DNA of 20,659 bases. It comes from Thermosulfurimonas sp. (GTDB lineage Bacteria > Desulfobacterota > Thermodesulfobacteria > Thermodesulfobacteriales > Thermodesulfobacteriaceae). Positions 1 to 5,905 of the stretch are shown piece after piece (position 1 is the first letter of the stretch; every line of letters begins with the position of its first letter). The notes beneath the pieces were generated by a model. It saw only the letters and a list, made by a program, of their open reading frames with translations. It was not told the origin of the DNA and searched no databases. The stretch spans positions 1 to 20,659 of the forward strand of contig WFPH01000207.1 in assembly GCA_015487645.1 (NCBI GenBank), read 5' to 3'. The position numbers and the translations under genes were made by a program.

Positions 1-2
1 AG

Positions 3-13
3 AAAATCTATTC
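3..13. repeat. Inner part of IS left terminal repeat
   Basis: AAAATCTATTC is the exact reverse complement of bases within the right-end repeat at 1330-1355. It contains the transposase stop codon (CTA on this strand, 8-10). The rest of the repeat would lie left of the window. Confidence 0.65.
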
Positions 14-1246
14 ATATTCCACCCCCTTAACCGGAGTGGCCAGACTAAAAAGTTTCTGCTGAAGGTGTAAAATCTTCCGTCTCAACTCCGCCGGATTAAG
101 CTCCTCATATTGCTTCCGAAGTCTTTCCTTCGTCTCCTCCGGAATTTTGGGATGCTCCAATACCCTCTGATAAGGGGTCTTCGGTTGATCATAGATTCTC
201 CGAATCCGTCCATCCTTCTGCCTTTTTTCCTTCAACTTCATGGAAGGCCGGAAAAAGTTCACATAAAGACTCAACAGCCGAGACAATTCTCGCATGACCT
301 CTAAAGCCTCCTCTGTATCGTACCGAAAATATCCCAAATACCTCCGAGCCACCGTCCAATTCTTCTGCTCCACATGACAGTTGTCATTTTTCTGATAGGG
401 TCTTGAACGGGTAAAGATAATCCCTTGCTCCTGGCACCAGCGAAAGAGATGATGATTGATGAAGGCCGAATCATTGTCACAATCAAGACCTTTTAAAGGA
501 AAGGGAAGCCTCCGGCGGATTTCCTCCAGGGCCAAAAAAGTCCATACTTGCGCCCGATTTTTGAGGGCCTCTATTTCCGTCCACTGTGTAGAAATGTCTA
601 CCAGGGTTAAAGACCAGGCAAAATCTCCCTTGGCCAATCCCCCATCGTGTCCCACAAGGTCCACCTCTACAAAACCCGGTTCGTCTTCTTTCCAGTCGGC
701 ATGGGTGCGGATGGCAATTTGTTTTTTAAGGAGGGTGCCGGGCTTGGTCCTGGCTCTGGATTTGAGCTTGAGGCGTTTTCTTTCTGGAGCCAGAAGCCTG
801 TCTATAGTGGAGCGGGAAATACGCAGAAGCTTTTCCCGCACTTCCTCCGAGAGGCGTAATTCTCCGTGTTTTTCGAGTTTAGGAATTATTCCTGGGAGCA
901 TGGCCTTGAGGTGGAGGCTTGAGGGGTAATCCAAGATGGCCCACACCTTGATGAGGGCCTTTTTGACCTTTTGGTCATAGATTTTGGGGCGTTTACGTTT
1001 GATTTTACGGTTTGGGTCGGCCACGAGGATGATTTTGGGGCCTTTGGGGGTGGAGATTTGGATTTTCTTTCCGGCATTTCTCAGGAGCCAGGAGGCGTAG
1101 GAGCGGTTATATCCGGTGAGGCGGACAAACTCCGAGAGGATGAGGGACTTGATCTTTTTGGAGCGGGCCTTCTGGTAATCACGGGCATAGACCTTGATCA
1201 ATTTCTTGCGGGTCATGAGATCAAGCTCCTTTGGAAATTTAGGCAT
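8..1246 (-). CDS. DDE integrase-core transposase
   Basis: This 412-residue protein would catalyse cutting and joining of the surrounding IS. Residues about 35-60 form a helix-turn-helix (VRLTGYNRSYASWLL), with a second predicted DNA-binding segment near 128-155. The rve/integrase catalytic core runs from about 185 to 310. The triad is visible: D196 in VEVDLVGHDG, D257 in DCDNDSAF and E293 in NCHVEQKNW, with exactly 35 residues between the last two, the classic D-D-35-E spacing. The frame is uninterrupted, so the enzyme looks functional. The start ATG has a strong GGGAGGAGG Shine-Dalgarno, but that site lies inside a hairpin. The TAG stop (8-10) lies inside the left terminal repeat. Transcription diverges from rho. 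Family assignment beyond DDE/rve is not certain. Confidence 0.9.
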   Translation of the reverse strand: MPKFPKELDLMTRKKLIKVYARDYQKARSKKIKSLILSEFVRLTGYNRSYASWLLRNAGKKIQISTPKGPKIILVADPNRKIKRKRPKIYDQKVKKALIKVWAILDYPSSLHLKAMLPGIIPKLEKHGELRLSEEVREKLLRISRSTIDRLLAPERKRLKLKSRARTKPGTLLKKQIAIRTHADWKEDEPGFVEVDLVGHDGGLAKGDFAWSLTLVDISTQWTEIEALKNRAQVWTFLALEEIRRRLPFPLKGLDCDNDSAFINHHLFRWCQEQGIIFTRSRPYQKNDNCHVEQKNWTVARRYLGYFRYDTEEALEVMRELSRLLSLYVNFFRPSMKLKEKRQKDGRIRRIYDQPKTPYQRVLEHPKIPEETKERLRKQYEELNPAELRRKILHLQQKLFSLATPVKGVEYE

Positions 1247-1251
1247 GACAT

Positions 1252-1285
1252 CCTCCTCCCTGGGAAAATGATCTCAGGGAGGAGG
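1252..1285 (-). promoter_or_regulatory. Hairpin sequestering transposase RBS
   Basis: Inverted repeat with 14-base arms (1252-1265 and 1272-1285), 13 of 14 positions complementary, and a 6-base loop. In minus-strand RNA the 3' arm contains the transposase Shine-Dalgarno GGGAGGAGG and the 5' arm is its exact complement. Only messages that start upstream of position 1285 would form it, so read-through transcription would give poorly translated transposase. Such protection from outside transcription is known for other IS elements; its operation here is inferred. Confidence 0.75.
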
Positions 1286-1293
1286 TTAAAGAC

Positions 1294-1320
1294 TTTCGAG
1301 TAGATTTTTAAATGAGGCAA
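1294..1320. repeat. IS right-end repeat, inner copy
   Basis: A 27-base unit beginning TTTCGAGTAGATTTTT and ending ATGAGGCAA. It matches the outer copy at 1330-1355 apart from one substitution and one extra A. The spacing between copies is 9 bases. It probably forms a second transposase-binding site at this end. Confidence 0.75.
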
Positions 1321-1329
1321 CGAAATGGT

Positions 1330-1355
1330 TTTCGAATAGATTTTTAATGAGGCAA
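1330..1355. repeat. IS right terminal repeat, outer copy
   Basis: A 26-base unit beginning TTTCGAATAGATTTTT and ending ATGAGGCAA. Its inverted counterpart is at the window start (11 exact bases at 3-13), which identifies it as the right terminal inverted repeat of the IS. Confidence 0.75.
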
Positions 1356-1364
1356 GTCGCCCTC

Positions 1365-1392
1365 TTGACAGCTCTTTTCCTTTCTTTATAGT
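1365..1392 (+). promoter_or_regulatory. Sigma70-type promoter of rho
   Basis: A perfect -35 hexamer TTGACA (1365-1370), a 16-base spacer and a TATAGT -10 (1387-1392, 5 of 6). The start of transcription would be near 1399, giving a leader of about 90 bases. The leader contains two small hairpins, GCCC-TTC-GGGC at 1400-1410 and CCTGA-GGAG-TCAGG at 1429-1442. The -35 begins only 10 bases beyond the presumed IS end, so the IS has replaced any original upstream promoter sequence. Confidence 0.75.
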
Positions 1393-1488
1393 TTAGATAG
1401 CCCTTCGGGCCTCTTGTGGATTTGCCCGCCTGAGGAGTCAGGAAAGGAAAATTCCCATATTTAAATTCTCTATTGAGGGGTGAGTTTC

Positions 1489-2802
1489 ATGTCTCAAGAA
1501 GCCCTTATAAACACTGAAGAGCTCGAAGAACAGACCGAAGCGGTAGAGATTCTGGATCTCAGAGACCTTCGTCAGCGGCCTCTCAGCGAGCTGGTCACTC
1601 TGGCAGAGGCCTTCGGGGTGGAGAACGCTTCCGGGTTGCGGAAACAGGAGCTGATCTCGGCCATTGTCCGGACCCATCTGGAAAAGAAGGGAGAGGTCCG
1701 GGCTGAGGGGGTCCTGGAGGTCCTCCCGGAAGGCTTCGGATTCCTGCGATTTCCGGATTACAGCTACCTCCCCGGGCCGGAGGACATCTACGTCTCGCCT
1801 TCTCAAATTCGTCGTTTCGGGCTGCGGACCGGGGATACCATTACCGGCTTCATCCGGCCTCCGAAAGAAGGTGAAAAGTACTTTGCCCTTCTGAAGATCG
1901 AACGAATCAATTTCCAGTCTCCGGAGAGGGCCCGGGTGAGGGTGCCCTTTGACAGCCTCACCCCCATCTACCCCAACGAGTGGTTGCGGCTTGAGACCGA
2001 TCCGGACAACTTCTCCACCCGAATCATTGATCTCTTTACCCCTATCGGGAAGGGACAGCGCGGGCTTATCGTGGCTCCCCCACGCACCGGAAAGACCATG
2101 CTCCTTCAAAATATTGCCAACGGTATCGCCCGCAATTATCCGGACATCTATCTCATCATCCTCCTTATCGACGAACGTCCCGAAGAAGTCACCGACATGG
2201 AACGCAGTGTGCCCGCAGCGGAAGTCATAAGCTCCACTTTTGATGAACCTCCACAGCGGCACACGCAGGTGGCTGAGATTGTGATCGAACGGGCCAAGCG
2301 TCTGGTGGAGCACGGCTATGATGTGGTAATTCTCCTCGACAGTCTTACGCGGCTGGCCCGGGCCTACAACACGGTGGTGCCTCCTAGCGGCAAGCTCCTT
2401 TCGGGAGGAATCGACGCCAACGCCCTTCATAAACCCAAGCGCTTTTTCGGAGCGGCCCGTAACATCGAAGAGGGCGGAAGCCTTACCATCATCGCTACCT
2501 GCCTGGTGGATACAGGGAGCCGAATGGACGAGGTGATCTTTGAGGAGTTCAAAGGTACGGGCAACCTGGAGATCCATTTGGATCGGCGGCTGGCCGATCG
2601 GCGTATCTGGCCGGCCATCGACATCCACCACAGCGGCACCCGTAAAGAGGAGCTGCTTCTGCCTCCGGAGATCCTCCACCGGGTGTGGCTTCTGCGGAAG
2701 GTTCTCTCTCCGCTCAATCCCGTGGATTGTATGGAATTTTTGCTCGATAAGATGAAGGATACCAAGAGCAATGCTGAATTTCTGGCTTCCATGAACCAGT
2801 AA
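1489..2802 (+). CDS. rho: Transcription termination factor Rho
   Basis: Hexameric RNA-dependent ATPase/helicase that ends transcription in the cytoplasm. Domains in order: an N-terminal helical domain (about 20-65), a cold-shock-type RNA-binding domain starting about residue 73 (EGVLEVLPEGFGFLR), then the RecA-type motor. Walker A is APPRTGKT (about 196-203) and Walker B is VVILLDS (about 279-285). The Q-loop region (LLSGGIDANALHKPKRFFG) and the SGTR segment of the R-loop follow. The length of 437 residues fits the family. I chose ATG 1489 because GAGGGG lies 8 bases upstream; a GTG at 1480 is also in frame but would overlap that site. It leads a rho-rpmE-prfA cluster, a common bacterial arrangement. 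Walker A reads PRTGKT where PKAGKT is more usual, a mild difference. Confidence 0.97.
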   Translation: MSQEALINTEELEEQTEAVEILDLRDLRQRPLSELVTLAEAFGVENASGLRKQELISAIVRTHLEKKGEVRAEGVLEVLPEGFGFLRFPDYSYLPGPEDIYVSPSQIRRFGLRTGDTITGFIRPPKEGEKYFALLKIERINFQSPERARVRVPFDSLTPIYPNEWLRLETDPDNFSTRIIDLFTPIGKGQRGLIVAPPRTGKTMLLQNIANGIARNYPDIYLIILLIDERPEEVTDMERSVPAAEVISSTFDEPPQRHTQVAEIVIERAKRLVEHGYDVVILLDSLTRLARAYNTVVPPSGKLLSGGIDANALHKPKRFFGAARNIEEGGSLTIIATCLVDTGSRMDEVIFEEFKGTGNLEIHLDRRLADRRIWPAIDIHHSGTRKEELLLPPEILHRVWLLRKVLSPLNPVDCMEFLLDKMKDTKSNAEFLASMNQ

Positions 2803-2865
2803 CTTGCAGCCTATAAAGAAGATCGGTAAACTAAACGCGAAATCAAGCCGTAAGGGGAGGCGAAG

Positions 2866-3090
2866 ATGAAAAAAGACATTCACCCTGAGTATTATCCTGA
2901 AGCGGTGGTGCGGTGCGCCTGCGGAAATGAGTTTACCGTGGGGGCCACCCGGCCGGAGATCCGGGTGGAGGTCTGTTCTAAGTGTCATCCTTTTTTCACC
3001 GGGGAACAGCGCTTTGTGGATACTGAAGGTCGGGTGGAGAAATTCATGAAAAAATACGCCGAATACTACCAACAGAAAGAATCGGCCTAA
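2866..3090 (+). CDS. rpmE: Ribosomal protein L31, zinc form
   Basis: Small protein of the large ribosomal subunit that bridges to the small subunit, 74 residues. It starts MKKDIHPEY, typical of the family. It carries the zinc-binding cysteines C17, C19, C37 and C40 (CAC...CSKC), so it is the zinc-containing C+ form rather than the zinc-free paralogue. The motif HPFFTG follows the last cysteine pair, as expected. A strong GGGGAGG lies 5 bases before the ATG. The 63-base gap after rho contains TATAAA at 2812-2817 but no good -35, so transcription from the rho promoter is the simpler view. The gene is followed 3 bases later by prfA. Confidence 0.96.
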   Translation: MKKDIHPEYYPEAVVRCACGNEFTVGATRPEIRVEVCSKCHPFFTGEQRFVDTEGRVEKFMKKYAEYYQQKESA

Positions 3091-3093
3091 GAC

Positions 3094-4200
3094 ATGGCTC
3101 TTTCGGAGCTCTATCTTTCCAAACTCGCCGAAGTTGAACGGCGCTATCGGGAGCTTTCGGAGCAGCTCTCCGATCCGAATCTCCTTGCGGATCGGGAGCG
3201 GTATGCCCGGCTGGCCCGGGAACATGCCGAGCTTGAGCCGGTGGTGGAAGCTTACCGCGAGTATCGTCGTATTCTCAAGGAACTGGCCGAAAACAAGGAA
3301 CTTCTGGAGGAGGCCGACGAGGAACTTCGGGAGCTGGCCCGGGAGGAGATCAAGCAGCTTGAGGAACGACTGGAGAGCCTGGAGCAAGAGATTCCGATCC
3401 TGCTCCTACCCAAGGATCCCAACGATGAGAAGAGCGTGATCCTTGAGATCCGGGCCGGCGCTGGCGGAGAGGAAGCGGCTCTCTTTGCGGCGGATCTCCT
3501 ACGTATGTATACCCGCTATGCCGAGCGCCGGGGCTGGAAGATGGAAATCCTTTCCGCCAACGAGACCGGTCTGGGAGGCTTCAAAGAGGTCATCCTGCGG
3601 ATCGACGGCAAAGGGGCCTACAGTCGACTGAAATACGAGAGCGGGGTCCACCGGGTGCAGCGTATCCCGGTTACGGAATCCGGTGGTCGTATCCATACCT
3701 CTACGGTCACGGTGGCGGTCCTCCCGGAGGCCGATGAGGTGGAAGTCGAGATTCGACCCGAAGAATTGAGGATCGAGACCATGCGGGCCTCGGGGCACGG
3801 TGGCCAGCACGTGAACCGCACCGAAAGTGCCGTTCGCATCACTCATCTTCCCACCGGAATTACAGTTTACTGCGCCAACGAGCGCAGCCAGCACCAGAAT
3901 CGAGCCACGGCCATGAAGATCCTGCGGGCCAGACTGTACGAAATGGCCCTCCGGGAGCAGCAGGAGAAGATCCAGGCCGAGCGCCGCAGCCAGGTGGGGA
4001 CCGGTGAGCGCAGCGAGCGCATCCGCACCTACAACTTCCCTCAGAACCGGGTTACAGACCACCGCATAGGGCTTACGCTTTATCGGCTCGAGGAGGTTCT
4101 CGACGGGGATCTCGATGAGATCCTCGATGCCCTGATCACCCATTTCCGTACCGAGGCCCTGAAGCAGGAAGAGGAGGCCCTGCTGCGGGAGGCCGCATGA
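3094..4200 (+). CDS. prfA: Peptide chain release factor 1
   Basis: Recognises UAA and UAG in the ribosomal A site and triggers peptide release. The 368-residue length is normal. A coiled-coil-rich N-terminal domain (about 1-105) is followed by the PCRF domain. The codon-recognition tripeptide is PVT at 192-194, in the position of the RF1 P-x-T motif rather than RF2 SPF. The catalytic GGQ is at 236-238 within RASGHGGQHVN. The start ATG lies 3 bases after the rpmE stop and has no clear Shine-Dalgarno, which suggests coupling to rpmE translation. The methyltransferase gene prmC, often next to prfA, is absent here. An Mth938-domain gene overlaps the stop instead. Confidence 0.97.
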   Translation: MALSELYLSKLAEVERRYRELSEQLSDPNLLADRERYARLAREHAELEPVVEAYREYRRILKELAENKELLEEADEELRELAREEIKQLEERLESLEQEIPILLLPKDPNDEKSVILEIRAGAGGEEAALFAADLLRMYTRYAERRGWKMEILSANETGLGGFKEVILRIDGKGAYSRLKYESGVHRVQRIPVTESGGRIHTSTVTVAVLPEADEVEVEIRPEELRIETMRASGHGGQHVNRTESAVRITHLPTGITVYCANERSQHQNRATAMKILRARLYEMALREQQEKIQAERRSQVGTGERSERIRTYNFPQNRVTDHRIGLTLYRLEEVLDGDLDEILDALITHFRTEALKQEEEALLREAA

Positions 4201-4538
4201 TCGAGGCCTACCGTTTCGGGGAGATGGTGGTCTCGGGCCGCGTCTTTCGGCGGGATCTCAAGATCATCGAGGGGAGGGTTCGGCCGGATTGGTGGCGGAA
4301 GGAAGGACATTACCTGCAACCGGAGGATCTGGAGGATATTTGGGCCGCCAGTCCCGAGATCCTGGTGGTGGGCACCGGGGCTTCCGGGGTGATGCGGATC
4401 GATCCCCGGGTGGAGGAAAAGGCTGCTTCCCTGGGCATAAAGCTGGAGGCCTATCCCACCGCCAAGGCCGTAGAAAGATTCAACGAGCTCTGGCAGGCCG
4501 GCCGGCGCGTGGCCGGGGCCTTTCACCTTACCTGTTGA
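4197..4538 (+). CDS. Mth938-like domain protein
   Basis: A 113-residue single-domain protein of the Mth938/DUF498 family, whose eukaryotic relative NDUFAF3 helps assemble respiratory complex I. The bacterial role is not established. Family features include the opening beta segment ending in SGRVFRRDLKI, the motif EILVVGTGASG near residues 60-70, the segment RVEEKAASLGI, and the C-terminal AVERFNELWQAGRRVAGAFHLTC. The ATG overlaps the prfA stop by 4 bases (ATGA), so it is probably translated together with prfA as the last gene of the rho cluster. The 3' end overlaps the convergent HU-like gene by 11 bases. No catalytic residues can be proposed with confidence. Confidence 0.88.
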   Translation: MIEAYRFGEMVVSGRVFRRDLKIIEGRVRPDWWRKEGHYLQPEDLEDIWAASPEILVVGTGASGVMRIDPRVEEKAASLGIKLEAYPTAKAVERFNELWQAGRRVAGAFHLTC

Positions 4539-4758
4539 GGATCTTTTTAAGCCTCTTGCCCGGTCTAAAGGTGATCCTTAAGCCCTGCTTGGTTCTTTTT
4601 ACCCTGAATTGACCGAATCCCCTCAAAGAAAGCCGATCCTTCTCTTTGAGACCCCGCGCCATCTCCTCGGCAAGACACTTGAGGAAAAGGCGGGCCTTTT
4701 CCGGGCCGAGCCCCAGCTCCTGAGCCAGCCTGCGAGACAACTCAAGCAGTCTGGCCAA
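4528..4758 (-). CDS. Arm-less HU-like DNA-binding protein
   Basis: This 76-residue protein has the HU/IHF core: helices LLELSRRLAQELG and KARLFLKCLAEEMARGL, the strand DRLSLRGFGQFRVKR (GFG at 47-49) and the closing FRPGKRLKKILN (64-75). In ordinary HU about 33 residues separate GFG from the closing FRxGK; here there are 17. The extended beta-arm that wraps and kinks DNA, including its conserved proline, is therefore missing and replaced by a short TKQG turn. I chose TTG 4758 because GGAG lies 7 bases upstream and the first helix is then complete. The frame extends upstream to 4863 and a later TTG at 4740 is possible. It overlaps the receiver gene's end by 17 bases, implying co-translation. 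DNA binding is inferred from the fold only. Confidence 0.72.
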   Translation of the reverse strand: MARLLELSRRLAQELGLGPEKARLFLKCLAEEMARGLKEKDRLSLRGFGQFRVKRTKQGLRITFRPGKRLKKILNR

Positions 4759-5113
4759 GATAACGCTCCAAGAGATCGCGAACTTTCTCCAGGGGAGTTG
4801 GTTTCCTGAGAAGATGTAGCGGCCCCTGGTGTTTTTCCTGAACCTGTTGGAGTAACTCTTCATCTACGTGGCCGGTGAGAATAATTATCGGAGTTCCTGG
4901 AGGAAGCCCCTGCAGGAGCTCGCAGGCGCTCCCATCGGGCAGAGTGCAATCCGAAATGATAAGATCATAGCGTTGCTTTTCGCAAAGCTTGCGGGCTTCC
5001 GCTAAGGTTTCTGCTAGGTTAACTTCTATTTCCGGGAAAACGAGGGCAAGGTATTCTTCAAGTTGTTCCCGGATGGCGCTTTCATCTTCAATTATTAAAA
5101 GGTGTCTTTTCAT
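4742..5113 (-). CDS. Stand-alone response-regulator receiver
   Basis: A 123-residue CheY-like receiver with no output domain. The phosphorylation site is complete: acidic residues E9, D10 and E11 in LLIIEDES, phospho-acceptor D55 in IISDCTLPDG, T80 in IILTGH and K104 in LLRKPTP. It is therefore likely to accept phosphate from a histidine kinase not encoded in this window. I chose ATG 5113 because the receiver fold begins there (KRHLLIIEDE). An upstream TTG at 5152 would add 13 residues with no family support. No Shine-Dalgarno precedes 5113; a promoter whose start falls almost at the ATG may explain this. The HU-like gene overlaps its 3' end, so the pair probably form one operon and may act together. 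Confidence 0.88.
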   Translation of the reverse strand: MKRHLLIIEDESAIREQLEEYLALVFPEIEVNLAETLAEARKLCEKQRYDLIISDCTLPDGSACELLQGLPPGTPIIILTGHVDEELLQQVQEKHQGPLHLLRKPTPLEKVRDLLERYLGQTA

Positions 5114-5123
5114 GGTATGCTGG

Positions 5124-5152
5124 AGAATAATCTTTAATTCTTTAGGGATCAA
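5124..5152 (-). promoter_or_regulatory. Possible promoter of receiver/HU pair
   Basis: Reading the minus strand: TTGATC (5152-5147), a 17-base spacer and TATTCT (5129-5124), each 4 of 6 to consensus. Transcription would begin about 4-7 bases before ATG 5113, giving a nearly leaderless message. This fits the missing Shine-Dalgarno. Match quality is moderate. Confidence 0.4.
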
Positions 5153-5163
5153 GGGAGGAAGTA

Positions 5164-5376
5164 ATGGCTCGGCTCATCCCGCAGGAACTTCTTGAGCTGC
5201 TGGCCTGCCCGAAATGCAAAGGAGAGGTGGAGTTGATAGAAGATCCTCCAGGGCTGGCTTGCCTGCGGTGTGATCTTTTCTATGAGATCCGGGAGGGTAT
5301 CCCCATCATGCTCATAGAGGAGGCCCGGAAGTATTCGGAGGTGAGCCGAGGTGAGCCATCCCAGCGAACCTCCTAA
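5164..5376 (+). CDS. Trm112-like zinc-binding protein
   Basis: A 70-residue protein of the Trm112p family (YcaR in enteric bacteria). In eukaryotes and archaea the family activates class I methyltransferases acting on tRNA, rRNA and release factors; the bacterial role is less clear. Two zinc-type pairs are present, C15-x2-C18 (CPKC) and C33-x2-C36 (CLRC), followed by the usual segment YEIREGIPIMLIEEA. The start ATG has GGGAGG about 6 bases upstream. The C-terminal tail of about 12 residues past the family core (YSEVSRGEPSQRTS) is poorly conserved in character and is read through the tandem repeat that starts the next gene, with which it overlaps by 26 bases. It diverges from the receiver gene. 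Confidence 0.88.
   Translation: MARLIPQELLELLACPKCKGEVELIEDPPGLACLRCDLFYEIREGIPIMLIEEARKYSEVSRGEPSQRTS
5338..5357. repeat. Tandem 10-bp repeat spanning DUF4416 start
   Basis: GAGGTGAGCC occurs twice in direct succession (5338-5347 and 5348-5357). The first copy, with the preceding G, supplies the ribosome-binding site GGAGGTGAG. The second copy supplies the GTG start of the DUF4416 gene. Both copies are translated in frame in the Trm112-like gene. Confidence 0.8.
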
Positions 5377-5905
5377 GGCCCTTTATTTCGTGAGTGCCTT
5401 TGCCCGGCAACCGGAGACCGTGCGGGCTGCGGTGGAGGCCCTTTCCGAAAATCTGGGACCGGTGGTTAAGGCCTCGGAGTGGTTCCCTTTCGATTTCACC
5501 GATTACTACACTCCGGAGTTCGGGCGTCCGCTGGTAAGGGCCTTTTTCTTTTTCGGACTGAGGCCCCAGGAGGATCTGGTAAGGGTCAAATACTGGACCT
5601 ATGAGCTTGAGAAGAGGTTTTCCGTCTCGGGCAGACGTACGGTTAACCTGGATCCGGGATATCTTCTTCTTTCCCGCCTGGTGCTGGCCACCTTCAAAGA
5701 CTTTGCTCACCGTATTTACCTCGGGCGAGGAGTCTTCGCGGAGGTCACCCTGATTTTTCGCGAAGGAAGCTACCGGCCTCTGCCCTGGACCTATCCCGAC
5801 TATGCTCATCCGGAAACCATCGCCCTTTTCAATCGCATGAGAGCGGAGTATAAGGAACTTTTGAAATGCTCATCGACAACTACGGCCGCCGAATCCGCTA
5901 CCTGA
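5351..5905 (+). CDS. DUF4416 family protein
   Basis: A 184-residue protein of unknown function resembling the DUF4416 family, known mainly from Desulfobacterota, Thermodesulfobacteria and related anaerobes. Visible features include ALYFVSAFAR near the start, the aromatic-rich segments WFPFDFTDYY and AFFFFGLRPQ, the NLDPGYLLLSRLVLATFKDF block and IYLGRGVFAEVTLIF. No signal peptide or membrane segment is evident. The start is GTG 5351 with GGAGG 9 bases upstream. The last 13 codons overlap the start of moaA by 40 bases, a long overlap, so the extreme C-terminus is constrained by two reading frames. The context (Trm112-like, moaA, aminotransferase) does not settle its role. Confidence 0.85.
   Translation: MSHPSEPPKALYFVSAFARQPETVRAAVEALSENLGPVVKASEWFPFDFTDYYTPEFGRPLVRAFFFFGLRPQEDLVRVKYWTYELEKRFSVSGRRTVNLDPGYLLLSRLVLATFKDFAHRIYLGRGVFAEVTLIFREGSYRPLPWTYPDYAHPETIALFNRMRAEYKELLKCSSTTTAAESAT

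Larger units (their letters stand above)
1..1355 (-). mobile_element. Insertion sequence, left tip outside window
   Basis: An IS of about 1.36 kb or slightly more carries one intact DDE transposase gene on the minus strand. The right end holds two near-identical direct repeats, at 1294-1320 and 1330-1355. The window start carries the inner part of an inverted copy: AAAATCTATTC at 3-13 is the reverse complement of GAATAGATTTT in the 1330-1355 repeat. That places the left terminal repeat at the extreme left of the window, probably 10-15 bases beyond it. The outer boundary on the right is taken as the end of the repeat (GGCAA, 1355) but could lie a few bases further. No target duplication can be read because the left edge is missing. 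The IS family is uncertain; it resembles unclassified integrase-core elements. Confidence 0.8.

Noticed and set aside
456..929. 157-codon plus-strand open frame opposite the transposase
   Set aside because: It overlaps the catalytic core of an intact transposase and resembles nothing known to me.
2803..2865. Separate promoter for rpmE from TATAAA at 2812-2817
   Set aside because: No acceptable -35 lies 16-18 bases upstream, so co-transcription with rho is simpler.
1438..3387. 649-codon minus-strand open frame opposite rho, rpmE and prfA
   Set aside because: It lies opposite three unmistakable genes, its product is rich in His, Pro and Leu without any family motif, and it arises from biased third codon positions on the sense strand.
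3499..4143. 214-codon minus-strand open frame inside prfA
   Set aside because: It is a shadow of prfA: no ribosome-binding site of note and no family resemblance.
4536..4560. Terminator after the Mth938 gene (GAGG ... TTTTT ... CCTC)
   Set aside because: The stem is only 4 bp, the T-run lies in the loop rather than after the stem, and the region is coding on the other strand.
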